A stretch of 64,000 nucleotides of DNA from Umezawaea endophytica (lineage in GTDB: Bacteria > Actinomycetota > Actinomycetes > Mycobacteriales > Pseudonocardiaceae), in NCBI RefSeq assembly GCF_025061645.1, contig NZ_JANYMP010000009.1, positions 203,319 to 267,318 of the forward strand. Reading direction: 5' to 3'. Below the pieces are notes generated by a model, which was not told the DNA's origin, ran no database searches, and saw only the letters and a list, made by a program, of their open reading frames with translations. Below, one piece after another: positions 17,701-25,444 of this stretch (its first letter is position 1; each line of letters starts with the position of its first letter). The translations under genes were made by a program, and so were the position numbers.

Positions 17701-18399
17701 GGCAGCACGAACAACCACGTCGTCAACAACGACGCGCGCGCCACCGGCGATGACGCCTTCGCCTTGTTCTCCGCCATCGACGCGGGCGGCTCGGACATGA
17801 AGGACAACATCTACGAGAACCTGTCGACCACGCTCACCTGGCGCGCGGCGGGCGTCGCGGTCTACGGCGGCTACGCCAACACCTTCCGCAACATCTACAT
17901 CGCGGACACGCTGGTCTACTCGGGCATCACGATCAGTTCGCTCGACTTCGGCTATCCGATGAACGGCTTCGGCGCCGACCCGCCGACGAAGTTCGAGAAC
18001 ATCTCGATCGTGCGGGCAGGCGGGCACTTCTGGAACGGCCAGACGTTCCCCGGGATTTGGGTGTTCTCCGCGTCGAAGGTGTTCCAGGGGATCAGGGTGA
18101 GCGATGTGGACATCGTTGATCCGACTTACTCCGGGATCATGTTCCAGACGAACTACGTCGGGAACCAGCCGCAGTTCCCGGTGAAGGACACCATCTTCAC
18201 CAACGTGTCGATCAGTGGGGCGCAGAAGAGTGGTGACGCGTTTGACGCGAAGTCCGGGTTCGGGCTTTGGGCGAATGAGCTGCCTGAGCTTGGGCAGGGT
18301 CCGGCGGTGGGGTCGGTGACTTTTAACAACCTGCGGTTGAGCAACAACGCGCAGGATGTCAAGAACACCACGTCTACGTTCACCATCGTGCGTAACTAG
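14788..18399 (+). CDS. Secreted multidomain GH87 alpha-1,3-glucanase (mutanase/mycodextranase-like)
   Basis: A 1203-aa exported enzyme; the ATG at 14788 has GAGAGGA just upstream. Architecture: signal peptide (1-32, ends PAHA-AP), discoidin domain (45-180), fibronectin III (185-270), second discoidin domain (280-410), two CARDB-like repeats (420-640), CBM6-like domain (655-810), then a right-handed beta-helix (820-1203). The helix holds LFADGINMTNG (D965) and ARATGDDAFALFS (D988, D989). The three aspartates have the same 23+1 spacing that I recall for the catalytic aspartates of characterised GH87 alpha-1,3-glucanases. Likely substrate: alpha-1,3-glucan of fungal walls or bacterial biofilm. 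Codons in the last 100 residues have noticeably more T/G third positions than the rest. Confidence 0.85.
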   Translation: MRTKSLITRLTAALLASCLVALAGPGLPAHAAPAQENALGARLAAAAVSISASSAHGEYPASNVNDGNQATYWESGGSFPQWIQADLGASVATNKVVLKLPTGWEARTQTLAVQGSTNGSAFSDLAPSKGYVFSPSSGNSVTIDVAATTIRYVRLTITANTGWQAGQLSEFEVYGPTSGDTQAPTAPSNLSFTEPGTGQIRLAWSGSTDNVGVTGYDVYANNSLRTSVAGNVLTYTDTQPGTATVAYYVRAKDAAGNQSANSNTVTRNGTGGPGGTNLAVGKPITASSSVFSFVATNANDNSTSTYWEGAGGAYPNTLAVSLGANAAVDSVVLKLNPDSAWGTRTQNIQVLGREQSASGFGNVVSAANYVFNPASSNIVTIPVGGAALADVQLRITSNTGAPAGQIAEFQVIGVPAPNPDLTITGASWSPNAPVENDAVTLSAVVRNAGAVASGTTNVNFYLGSTKAGTANVGALVAGASATVSVNVGPRDAGSYAVTAKVDEGNAVIESNETNNSFAGSSPLVVTPVASSDLVAVVGWTPGNPSAGNAVAFSVAIKNQGTVASAGGAHGISLQVVNSTTGSVVQTLTGSSSGAIAAGATTAPVNLGSWTAVNGKYTVKVVLANDANELPVKQPNNTSEQPFFVGRGANMPYDMLEAEDAAVGGGATVVGPNRKIGDLAGEASGRKAVTLNSTGSFVEFTTKASTNTLVTRFSIPDAAGGGGINATINVYVNGTFHKALPLTSKYAWLYGPEAGPGNSPGGEARHIYDEASVMLNSSFPAGTKIKLQKDAANTTNYAIDFVNTEQVSALPNPDPAKYAVPTGFGHQDVQNALDRVRMDTTGTLVGVYLPAGDYQTASKFQVYGKAVKVVGAGPWYTRFLAPSTQDNTDVGFRAEGTANGSTFANFTYLGNYTSRIDGPGKVFDFANVANMVIDNIWVEHMICLYWGANTDFVTIKNSRIRNLFADGINMTNGSTNNHVVNNDARATGDDAFALFSAIDAGGSDMKDNIYENLSTTLTWRAAGVAVYGGYANTFRNIYIADTLVYSGITISSLDFGYPMNGFGADPPTKFENISIVRAGGHFWNGQTFPGIWVFSASKVFQGIRVSDVDIVDPTYSGIMFQTNYVGNQPQFPVKDTIFTNVSISGAQKSGDAFDAKSGFGLWANELPELGQGPAVGSVTFNNLRLSNNAQDVKNTTSTFTIVRN

Positions 18400-18418
18400 C
18401 GACTGGGGGACGGCAGCG

Positions 18419-18460
18419 GCCGGTGGTGTCCATTGGGGACACCACCGGCTGTTGTCTTTG
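18419..18460 (+). terminator. Stem-loop terminator after the GH87 gene
   Basis: 18419-18431 pairs perfectly with 18437-18449 (13 bp, 5-nt loop), followed by a T-rich run (TGTTGTCTTTG). It starts 20 nt after the stop codon. Confidence 0.8.
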
Positions 18461-18575
18461 GGCTGGCGTGCCCTGTAGTTCGAATTGAACCGGCGGCTGA
18501 TCGCATCTTTGAACTGGCGGGCCTCGTAGTTCGAATTAAACCGGCGGACGGGGTAATGGACTGGCGTGCCCGGCG
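18457..18575. repeat. About 51-bp degenerate direct repeats with GTTCGAATT core
   Basis: CTGGCGTGCC-like blocks recur at 18463, 18514 and 18561. The first two are followed by GTAGTTCGAATT and an AACCGGCGG block, so roughly 2.5 imperfect copies of a 47-51-bp unit are present. No coding potential is supported. Confidence 0.6.
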
Positions 18576-18636
18576 GTGCTGGAGGCATCTCTTGCCCCAT
18601 CCGCACCCCTGGCGGCCCCCGGCTCGTTTCGCACCT

Positions 18637-18695
18637 CATGCCCGTTTTGGTTTGTCAAGGCATCTTTCCCGCCTTGACAAACCAAAACGGGCATG
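18637..18695. repeat. Dispersed hairpin element, copy A (inverted)
   Basis: A perfect 25-bp stem (18637-18661 with 18671-18695) around the 9-nt loop ATCTTTCCC. It is the reverse-complement orientation of copies B and C. The inner stem TTTGTCAAGGC is shared with copy C, while the outer stem differs but stays fully paired. Confidence 0.9.
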
Positions 18696-18793
18696 GAGAT
18701 ACTTGTGCGAGCGGGGATGGTGCTTTTGCTCTTCTGCCCGTTAGGGCATGTTTTCAAGATCCCCCCGCCACCCCGCTGCGCAATTATCTCGAT

Positions 18794-18846
18794 GCTTCGT
18801 TTTGCTTGTCAAGGCGGGAAAGATGCCTTGACAAGCAAAACGAAGC
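18794..18846. repeat. Dispersed hairpin element, copy B
   Basis: A perfect 22-bp stem (18794-18815 with 18825-18846) around the loop GGGAAAGAT. Left flank ATTATCTCGATGC and right flank CACGACG match copy C. It is surrounded by C-rich left and G-rich right flanks (CCCCCGCCACCCCGCT and GCGGGGGGAGGTG) that extend the dyad symmetry. Confidence 0.9.
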
Positions 18847-18885
18847 ACGACGGCGCAAAGCATCGGGGCGGCGGGGGGAGGTGTG

Positions 18886-19200
18886 GGTGAAGAAAAAGCA
18901 GTTGGCACCGGGTCGGGTGGGGTGGGTTGGTTGCCAGTGCGGTGGGGGAGAGGTGCGGGGGGCGGTGTGCGGGTTCAGGGAACGCCGGGTGGGTTAGGTG
19001 GGGGTCTCGGCGAAGGATGCCGGGTGCGGGGGTGCTGTGGGGCGGTTGAGGGAACGCCGGGTGGGGAAGGTGGGAGGCCGGGCGAAGGAAGCCGGGTGCG
19101 GTGAGGCGGTGGAGGAGGGCTGGCCGCGAAAGACAAAGGACGAAGGATGCCTGGTGCGGTGGGGCAGTGAAGGAAGGCTGGCCGCGTAGGGCGAAGGATG
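18886..19200. repeat. G-rich degenerate tandem repeats
   Basis: GAAGGATGC/GAAGGAAGC blocks recur at 19012, 19084, 19142 and 19193, each followed by a GGTGCGG-type segment. They form imperfect units of about 50-70 bp. Together with the two hairpins they fill the gap between the GH87 terminator and the glutaredoxin leader. No gene is supported here. Confidence 0.55.
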
Positions 19201-19260
19201 CGGGGGTACCAGGGGCCTGGTCGAAAGCAGCGGGGCCGCCCGGACCTGAGCGTCACCGTT

Positions 19261-19321
19261 CAGATTTCTAATCTGACGTGCGAATCACCCCCGTCGTGGG
19301 GTAACGATGGGGGTGATTCGC
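19261..19321 (+). promoter_or_regulatory. Two stem-loops in the glutaredoxin leader region
   Basis: CAGATT pairs with AATCTG (19261-19275, 3-nt loop). Then 19280-19292 pairs perfectly with 19309-19321 (13 bp, 16-nt loop). Both lie 50-110 nt upstream of the glutaredoxin ATG. They could be an upstream terminator, a regulator dyad or a 5'-leader structure. Confidence 0.5.
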
Positions 19322-19371
19322 GCGTTGCACCTGCGGAACCGATCTCCCCCTACCCGAGGAGCGACAACCCG

Positions 19372-19620
19372 ATGTCCGCTGCGCCCGCGACCCTGACGAT
19401 GTACTCGACCTCCTGGTGCGGCTTCTGCTACAGCCTGAAGAACCAACTGAAGCGTGAAGGCATCGAGTACATCGAGGTGGACATCGAGCGGACTCCCGGT
19501 GCCGCTGACTTCGTCGAGAGCGTCAACGGTGGGAATCAGACCGTGCCCACGCTGCACTTCCCCAACGGCGAGACCTTGACGAACCCCTCGATCGCCCAGG
19601 TCAAGTCGCAGTTGGGCTAG
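19372..19620 (+). CDS. Mycoredoxin-like glutaredoxin
   Basis: An 82-aa thioredoxin-fold protein with an N-terminal CxxC redox centre (C16-G-F-C19 in TSWCGFCYSLK), the cis-Pro segment NQTVPTLHF and the C-terminal LTNPSIAQVKSQL typical of mycoredoxin-1 (Mrx1). Mrx1 reduces mycothiol mixed disulfides, which fits an actinomycete. GAGGAG (19356-19361) is 10 nt before the ATG. It is a short single gene, convergent with the MocR gene. Upstream stem-loops may regulate it. Confidence 0.9.
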   Translation: MSAAPATLTMYSTSWCGFCYSLKNQLKREGIEYIEVDIERTPGAADFVESVNGGNQTVPTLHFPNGETLTNPSIAQVKSQLG

Positions 19621-19746
19621 TGCCGGACCGCTGGTCGGGCGTGGGGGTCCCTCCCCGTGCCCGGCCCGGTTCGAAGCCTAGGAACGTGCGGTGCGCGGTG
19701 GAAGTACCAGGAACGGTCCGAACGGACTGGGCCAATGACGGCGTGG

Positions 19747-21168
19747 TCACGTGAACGCCGAGCGCATGCGGCGCAGGCCTTCCTCGACGTCGTCGGTGGC
19801 GATCAGGCCGTAGCCGAACACGAATCCCTGCCTGGGGACGCGGTCGACGCCGCAGAGCGCCATGGAGTGCATCGCGACGTCCTGCTCGCGGGCCCGAGCG
19901 ATGATGGCCGCGTCCTCGCCGGGGCGATCGGTGCGGAGCCACGCGGTCATGTGCAGGCCCGCCGCGCTGGTGATGGGTTCCAAATGTTCGGTGAAGTCCT
20001 GGTCGAAGGCGATCGCCATCCGGTCGCGCCGCGCTCGGTAGACGCGGCGCATCTTCCGCAGGTGTCCCGCCAGCAGGCCCGCGTCGATGAACTCCGCGAG
20101 CGCCCCCTGCACGGGGCTGGCGGAGTGCCAGTCGGCCAGGTGCTTGGCCTTGCGCAAGGCGGCGTGCAACGACGGGGGAGCGACGCAGAAGCCGACTCGC
20201 AGCGTCGGCAGGAGGACCTTGGAGAACGAGCTGACGTAGACGACGCGGCCGGTGCGGTCCAGGGCGTGCAGGGGTTCCACGGGGCGGCCGGTCCAGCGGA
20301 ACTCGCTGTCGTAGTCGTCCTCGACGATCACGGCGTCCACCCGGTCCGCCCACGCGAGCAGCGCGAGGCGTCGGGACAGCGAGAGGGCGTAGCCGAGCGG
20401 GAACTGGTGCGACGGGCTGGTGTACACCAGCTTCGCGTCCTCCGGGAGCTGGGAGACGACCAGGCCCTCCGCGTCGACGGGGACGCCGACGAGGCGCACG
20501 CCCATCGCCTGGAACAGCCGCTTGACCGGCGGGTAGCAGGGGTCCTCCACGGCGACCACGTCGCCGGGCGCGAGCATCACCCGTGCGATCAGGTCGACGG
20601 CCTGCTGCACGCCCGCGGTGACCATGACATCGGCCGCGGTGGCCCGCACGGCGCGCGAGAGGCCGACGTGGCGGGCGATCGAGGCGCGCAAACCCGCGTG
20701 CCCCATGGGTTCGCCGTACATCCCGAGCCTGGTGGCCGAGTCGCGGAGCTGGCGGGACAGCATGGCCCGCCAGGTGGCGAACGGGAAGGAGCGGGCGTCC
20801 GGCATACCCGGTCGGAAGTCGTACCTGGTGCCCATCGCGGAGAGGTCCGGCGGGTCGGGCATGCCGTCCCACATCGGCCGCGGGCGCAGCGGTGACGTGG
20901 GCACCTCGGGTTCGGCCCCGCCGTGGAACGGGAGGTCGCTGACGAACGTGCCGACGCCGACCCGGCTGGTGAGGAAGCCCTCCGCGGCGAGCTTCTCGTA
21001 CGCCGCGTTGGCCGTGTTGCGGGACACCGAGAGCGCGGCGGCCAGCTCCCTGGTGGGCGGCAGGGCCTCGCCGGGCCGCAGCCGCCCGTCCAGGATGGCG
21101 GCGCGGACCTGAAGGTAGATCTGGGCGGTCAGCTCACGACGTCCGTCCAGGCTCACGTGCAGGTCCAC
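19747..21168 (-). CDS. MocR-family (GntR HTH + aminotransferase domain) transcriptional regulator, PdxR-like
   Basis: A 473-aa protein. The N-terminal GntR winged helix (about 10-78) reads LTAQIYLQVRAAILDGRLRP, PTRELAAALSVSRNTANAAY and EGFLTSRVGVGTFV. The rest is a fold-type I PLP-binding aminotransferase-like domain with the aldimine lysine in SSFSKVLLPTLRVGF and an Asp in VIVEDDYDSEFRW. The start is a GTG with AGAGGTGG about 10 nt upstream. MocR proteins sense PLP or amino-acid adducts and usually control vitamin B6, GABA or transport genes. No such divergent target is adjacent: the upstream neighbour is the co-directional GH92 gene, 35 nt away with no terminator, so it may be co-transcribed with it. 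The target is unknown. Confidence 0.9.
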   Translation of the reverse strand: MDLHVSLDGRRELTAQIYLQVRAAILDGRLRPGEALPPTRELAAALSVSRNTANAAYEKLAAEGFLTSRVGVGTFVSDLPFHGGAEPEVPTSPLRPRPMWDGMPDPPDLSAMGTRYDFRPGMPDARSFPFATWRAMLSRQLRDSATRLGMYGEPMGHAGLRASIARHVGLSRAVRATAADVMVTAGVQQAVDLIARVMLAPGDVVAVEDPCYPPVKRLFQAMGVRLVGVPVDAEGLVVSQLPEDAKLVYTSPSHQFPLGYALSLSRRLALLAWADRVDAVIVEDDYDSEFRWTGRPVEPLHALDRTGRVVYVSSFSKVLLPTLRVGFCVAPPSLHAALRKAKHLADWHSASPVQGALAEFIDAGLLAGHLRKMRRVYRARRDRMAIAFDQDFTEHLEPITSAAGLHMTAWLRTDRPGEDAAIIARAREQDVAMHSMALCGVDRVPRQGFVFGYGLIATDDVEEGLRRMRSAFT

Positions 21169-21203
21169 GCTCGGTCCACCTCTTCACACCGGGGAACCGC
21201 CCA

Positions 21204-24200
21204 TCAGACCAGGGTGACGGCGTACACCTCCACACGGGGGTCGTCGGGCAGCGTGACCGACTGGAGCACCTTGGCCGGGTCGACGGGCAGCGACTGGCCG
21301 AACAGCCGCACCGGCGGCCCGTCCACGCCCTGGCCCGCCTTGATGCGGTGCGGCATGTCGAGCACGACCGTGCTGCCGGGCGGGGTCGAGCCCGCCCAGT
21401 CGCCGACCGTGACCGACACCTGGGTGCTGGTGCCGTCCGCGTACCGCAGCGTCACCGCGCCTGTCACCGGACCGTTGTGGGAGGCCGAGACGAGCTTGAC
21501 CGCGCTGTAGTTCCCCTGCGGCAGCAGCACCGCTTGGCCGCGGGTCTCGACGAAGTTGTTCGCCGTGCCGGTGGGGTCCGGCGTCGAGTACGTCACGCCA
21601 CCCCAGGAGACCGTGCCCGCTGCGGGCAGCAGGGCGCCGTCGTAGCTCCAGCCGCCGCCGTCGAAGTTCCCCTGGGAGGACTGGGAAACCGTGGCCGCGC
21701 CGTCGTGGTTGCGCTCGCGGCCGAGGTCCACGGCGCACTGGCCGCCCACCACGGTCGCGCAGCTCCCCGCCGCCCGGATCTCCACGGTGGCGATCCGGGT
21801 GACCGCCCCGGCGGTGACCTTCACCTGGTACGTGCCGGGAGCGGTGTTGGCCGGGACGGTGATGGGCAGCGTCACGGTCTTCTGCACCGGCAGCCGCTTC
21901 GACTCGATCAGCAGCGGAGCCCGTTGCAGCGTCGAGCCCCAGCCGGGCGGCACGACGGTCTTGAGCGGCACCGACAGCGTGCCGGGGGACTGGCCGAGGA
22001 CGTCCAGGCTCAGCGTCAGGGTCTGCGCGGAACCCTTGGTCGGCAGGATCGCCGACGCGGGCCGCACGGACGCGTCCACGTGCTCGCGGCCGTCGGCGGG
22101 AGCCTTGTTGATCGACGGCGGTTCCGACCCGGCCTGCGTGCCCCACGCCGACGGCGTGGCGCCGACCTGGTAGGCCAGCGTGCCGCCCTTGGCCATCGCC
22201 TTCCAGTCCAGCCACGTCTTCGTGTGGTTGGCGCCCTTGAACTTCACCGCCTGCACGTACCGGTTGGCGTCGGTGACGCCCGGCGCGGTCACGGTCAGCG
22301 TGCCGCCCTGCGACGACGCGTACTGTCCGATCCGGACGGTCGCCGTCTCGAACTGCGGGCTGGACAGCGCCATGAAGTCGCCGCCGCTCATCGTCGGGTA
22401 CATCCCGAGCGAGGAGAACACGTACCAGGCGGACATCGTGCCCAGGTCGTCGTTCCCGGTCATGCCGTCCGGGCCGGTGGTGAACAGCGTCATCGCCGCC
22501 CGCACGACGGTCGCGGTCTTCGCGGGGGCACCGGACCACAGGTACACGTACGGCGCGAGCAGGTCGGGCTCGTTGTTGGGGTTGTACGTGGGCTTGCCGT
22601 AGTAGTCGTAGGGCTGGGTGATCCAGTCGCGGCGCGCGGTGCCCGCGGGGTCGGCGAGCAGCTTGTCGTAGACGAAGAAGTCGTCCAGCCGCTTGGTCGT
22701 GGCCGCCTTGCCGCCCATCAGGGCGACCATCCCGGCCGGGTCCTGCGGGACCAGCCACTGGTACTGGTACGCGCCGCCCTCGTGGAACTGGTGCCCCGCC
22801 TCGACCGGGTCGTACGGCGCGAGCCAGGTGCCCTCGGCGGTGCGCGGGCGGAACTGGGAGATCGACGAGTCCCACAGGTTGCGGTACCACTGGCCGCGAC
22901 CGGCGAACAGCGTGGCGTCGGCGGTCTTCCCGAGCCCCTTGGCCATCAGCGCGAGCGAGGCGTCGGCCGCCGCGTACTCCAGCGTCGCCGATGCCGGGTG
23001 CACGCAGTCGTTGTCGCCGCCCTTGTGCGCGCAGTCGGTGCCCAGCTTCAAGCCGGACGGGACGTAGCCGCGGTCGTTGTAGAACTCGACGCCGGAACGG
23101 CCGTTGTACGGCGAGGAAGCGGGCGGGAGGCTCGTGGCGTTCTTGCGCAGCAACGCGTACGCCTCCTCCTCGTACCCGGCGAGCAGGCCCTTCGACCACG
23201 CCTCCACCAGGAACGGGGTGACCGGGTCGCCGGTCATGATGTTGGTCTCGCTGTTGGCGAGCGCCCAGCGCGGCAGCCAGCCGCCGTCGCGGCCCGCCGC
23301 CACGAGCGACAGGGCGACGTCCCGCGCCACGTCCGGGCGGAGCATCTCCAGGAGCTGGTTCTGCGGCCGGTAGGTGTCCCACAGCGAGAAGTTCTGGTAC
23401 GGCGTGAACCCGGACGCGGTGTGCACCGCGCCGTCGAACCCGACGTACTTCCCGTCGACGTCACCGGCGAGGTTCGGGTGCAGCAGCGAGTGGTAGAGCG
23501 CGGTGTAGAACGCCGTCCGCCGCTCGACCGAGCCGCCGCCGATGGTGATCGCCCCGAGCTGCGCGACCCAGTCGTCGTGCGCCTTCTGCTTCGTGGCCTC
23601 GAAGTCGTGGTTCGTCGTCTCGGCCGCGAGGTTCTTCCGCGCGCCCTCGGCGCCGGTGTAGGACAGGCCGACCTTCACGACGACGTCGCGGTCGGCGGTG
23701 GCGTCGAACGTGACCCACGCGCCGTTGGAGCCGGTGCCCGCCGCGTCACGGCTGCCGGGCGTCGTGGTCGACCCGCGCCACGACCCGAAGGACGCGAACG
23801 GGCGGTCGAACGTGGCGGTGAAGTACACGGTGTGCTCGTCGCGGCCCGCGCAGAACCCGCCGGCCTTGACCCGGCCCTCGACCGTGCGGTCGCCGACGAC
23901 GTGCACCTCGGAGTCGAACACGTTCTGGTTGGCCTTGCCGGTGTTGAAGAGGATGTTCGCCGCGCCCGTCGCCGGGAACGTGTGCCGTTGCCAGCCCGTG
24001 CGGGTGGTGGCGGTCAGCTCCGAGTTCACCCCGTACTTCGACAGGCCGACGCGGTAGTAGCCGGGCGTCGCGGCCTCGTCGGAGTGGGAGTACGGCGACC
24101 GGTAGACGTTCGGGTCGACGCTCGTGACGGCGCCGGTCGTCGGCATCATCGGCAGCTCGCCCGCGACCCCGCAGCCCACGCCGGACAGGTGCGTCTGGCT

Positions 24201-24449
24201 GAACCCGTAGATCGTGCCCTGCTGGTAGTCGTACCCGCCCTGGCCGCCGGTGTCCGGGCTGACCTGCACCATCCCGAACGGCGCGCTGGCGCCGGGGAAG
24301 GTGTTGCCGAAGTTCTGGGTGCCGACGAACGGGTTCACCAGCCCGGTCGGGTCCTCCGCGGGGGCCGCCGTCGCGGGCGGCGTGGCGAGCAAGCCCGCCA
24401 CGAGCGCTCCGGCGAGCACCCCCGCGACACGGGTTCGTCTGCTGCGCAC
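21204..24449 (-). CDS. Secreted GH92 alpha-mannosidase-like glycoside hydrolase
   Basis: A 1081-aa exported protein. GTG 24449 is preferred because AGGAGG is 6 nt upstream; an in-frame GTG 12 codons earlier precedes the operator. The signal peptide (RSRRTRVAGVLAGALVAGLL) ends near TAAPAE. The GH92 catalytic region begins at LVNPFVGTQNFGNTFPGASA and carries TGNDDLGTMSAWYVFSSLGM (about residue 665), holding family-conserved acidic residues. GH92 enzymes are Ca2+-dependent exo-alpha-mannosidases acting on N-glycans or fungal mannan. A C-terminal beta-sandwich plus an NPCBM/NEW3-like region follows (about 780-1081). An ATGACA-N4-TGTCAT palindrome abuts the SD, suggesting sugar-responsive repression. 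Confidence 0.92.
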   Translation of the reverse strand: MRSRRTRVAGVLAGALVAGLLATPPATAAPAEDPTGLVNPFVGTQNFGNTFPGASAPFGMVQVSPDTGGQGGYDYQQGTIYGFSQTHLSGVGCGVAGELPMMPTTGAVTSVDPNVYRSPYSHSDEAATPGYYRVGLSKYGVNSELTATTRTGWQRHTFPATGAANILFNTGKANQNVFDSEVHVVGDRTVEGRVKAGGFCAGRDEHTVYFTATFDRPFASFGSWRGSTTTPGSRDAAGTGSNGAWVTFDATADRDVVVKVGLSYTGAEGARKNLAAETTNHDFEATKQKAHDDWVAQLGAITIGGGSVERRTAFYTALYHSLLHPNLAGDVDGKYVGFDGAVHTASGFTPYQNFSLWDTYRPQNQLLEMLRPDVARDVALSLVAAGRDGGWLPRWALANSETNIMTGDPVTPFLVEAWSKGLLAGYEEEAYALLRKNATSLPPASSPYNGRSGVEFYNDRGYVPSGLKLGTDCAHKGGDNDCVHPASATLEYAAADASLALMAKGLGKTADATLFAGRGQWYRNLWDSSISQFRPRTAEGTWLAPYDPVEAGHQFHEGGAYQYQWLVPQDPAGMVALMGGKAATTKRLDDFFVYDKLLADPAGTARRDWITQPYDYYGKPTYNPNNEPDLLAPYVYLWSGAPAKTATVVRAAMTLFTTGPDGMTGNDDLGTMSAWYVFSSLGMYPTMSGGDFMALSSPQFETATVRIGQYASSQGGTLTVTAPGVTDANRYVQAVKFKGANHTKTWLDWKAMAKGGTLAYQVGATPSAWGTQAGSEPPSINKAPADGREHVDASVRPASAILPTKGSAQTLTLSLDVLGQSPGTLSVPLKTVVPPGWGSTLQRAPLLIESKRLPVQKTVTLPITVPANTAPGTYQVKVTAGAVTRIATVEIRAAGSCATVVGGQCAVDLGRERNHDGAATVSQSSQGNFDGGGWSYDGALLPAAGTVSWGGVTYSTPDPTGTANNFVETRGQAVLLPQGNYSAVKLVSASHNGPVTGAVTLRYADGTSTQVSVTVGDWAGSTPPGSTVVLDMPHRIKAGQGVDGPPVRLFGQSLPVDPAKVLQSVTLPDDPRVEVYAVTLV

Positions 24450-24462
24450 CAGGTCCTCCTCT

Positions 24463-24478
24463 ATGACATCGTTGTCAT
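24463..24478. promoter_or_regulatory. Palindrome ATGACA-N4-TGTCAT upstream of GH92
   Basis: A perfect 6-bp dyad with a 4-nt centre (TCGT), immediately upstream of the GH92 SD. The position suits a repressor of the LacI, ROK or GntR class. No adjacent regulator of that class is present. Confidence 0.55.
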
Positions 24479-24609
24479 GCCCCACGGTCCTTCACCTGCC
24501 ACGCACCGTGTCAGGGCAGGCCTCCGCCTGTCAACGACCCGAACGAGAACCGACAAGACAAAACAGGACCGCGCGCCAACCGTTCGCTCCACGACGAACG
24601 ACGGGACGG

Positions 24610-24876
24610 CTACGCCTGCCAGAGCTGGACGAGCCAGCGCTCGACGCCGGATTCGAAGGTCCCCTCGTCGAGTTCGGCGGCCTCGTCCCGGTTCCCGGCG
24701 TGGACGCGGGCGTGGTGGGCACCGGGCCGCGCGATCGGCAGCGCGTGCGCGGAGTGGGTCGCGGTGACGGACTGGAGACGGACCGCCGAGTCCTCCATCG
24801 GTCGGACGAGGACCGTAGCGCCACGGGCGACGGGCCTAGCTCGGGCCTCCTCCGACCGACGCGACCGCCGCCCCAC
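24610..24876 (-). CDS. Small hypothetical protein (possible remnant)
   Basis: An 88-aa reading frame with a GTG start; an internal ATG at 24798 would give 62 aa. The C-terminal half has protein-like composition with an acidic helix (NRDEAAELDEGTFESGVERW), and third positions are G/C-rich. I do not recognise a family and there is no strong SD. It could be a short real gene or the 3' remnant of a longer one. It lies between the GH92 promoter and the VOC gene, same strand. Confidence 0.4.
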   Translation of the reverse strand: MGRRSRRSEEARARPVARGATVLVRPMEDSAVRLQSVTATHSAHALPIARPGAHHARVHAGNRDEAAELDEGTFESGVERWLVQLWQA

Positions 24877-24947
24877 GACCTCCGGGTCCGGCGCGACGGC
24901 CGCCGGGGTGTGCGCCCCGGCGACCTCGGTTCACGCGCGGGACCGCG

Positions 24948-25331
24948 TCACGCCCCGCTGCCGTACGGCCGGGTGATGATCTCCAGCGCGTGCCCGTCCG
25001 GGTCGTCGAAGTACACGCCCCGCCCGCCGTCGTGGGTGTTGATCCGGCCCTCGTCCTGGTGGTGGGGATCGGACCAGTAGGTGAGCCCGCGTTCCCGGAC
25101 GCGGCCGAAGATCGCGTCGAAGTCGGGCTCGTCGACCAGGAACGCGTAGTGCTGCGTGGTGATCGAGCCCGGCGTGGTCATGTAGTCGAGGGTGGTGTCG
25201 CCGTCGGTCTGCACGGTGACGAACGGCCCGAACGGCACTGGTGCGGGCAGGCCCATCACCTCCGCCAGGAACTCGGCGGACGCCTTCGCGTCCCGCGCTG
25301 CCACGATCGTGTGGTTCAACCGCACTGCCAT
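24948..25331 (-). CDS. VOC-superfamily (glyoxalase/dioxygenase fold) protein
   Basis: A 127-aa single-domain vicinal-oxygen-chelate protein. The metal-ligand pattern is visible: H7 in RLNHTIVAARD near the N-terminus, H61 in TTQHYAFLVDE, and an acidic residue in the C-terminal VYFDDPDGHALEIITRP block. Functions of this class range from glyoxalase to antibiotic resistance or ring cleavage; the specific role is not evident. It is divergent from recQ with a 113-bp shared promoter gap. Confidence 0.85.
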   Translation of the reverse strand: MAVRLNHTIVAARDAKASAEFLAEVMGLPAPVPFGPFVTVQTDGDTTLDYMTTPGSITTQHYAFLVDEPDFDAIFGRVRERGLTYWSDPHHQDEGRINTHDGGRGVYFDDPDGHALEIITRPYGSGA

Positions 25332-25431
25332 GCTGGTGAAGCCCCCTTTTCGCGTTGTCCCGAACCGTTGAGGCTAGAACCTCCACCGCGCTGGAAGTCA
25401 ACTCGCCGGTCTTTCTGTCGGACCCCCCTCG

Positions 25432-25437
25432 TAGGAT
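25432..25437 (+). promoter_or_regulatory. -10-like hexamer of recQ (leaderless start)
   Basis: TAGGAT, 7 nt upstream of the recQ ATG. There is no Shine-Dalgarno in the interval, consistent with leaderless transcription. The -35 is not obvious. Confidence 0.45.
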
Positions 25438-25444
25438 CGCCGCC

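Noticed and set aside
14656-18639. Minus-strand open frame of about 1327 codons
   Set aside because: Antisense to the GH87 gene and compositionally abnormal; shadow of the real gene.
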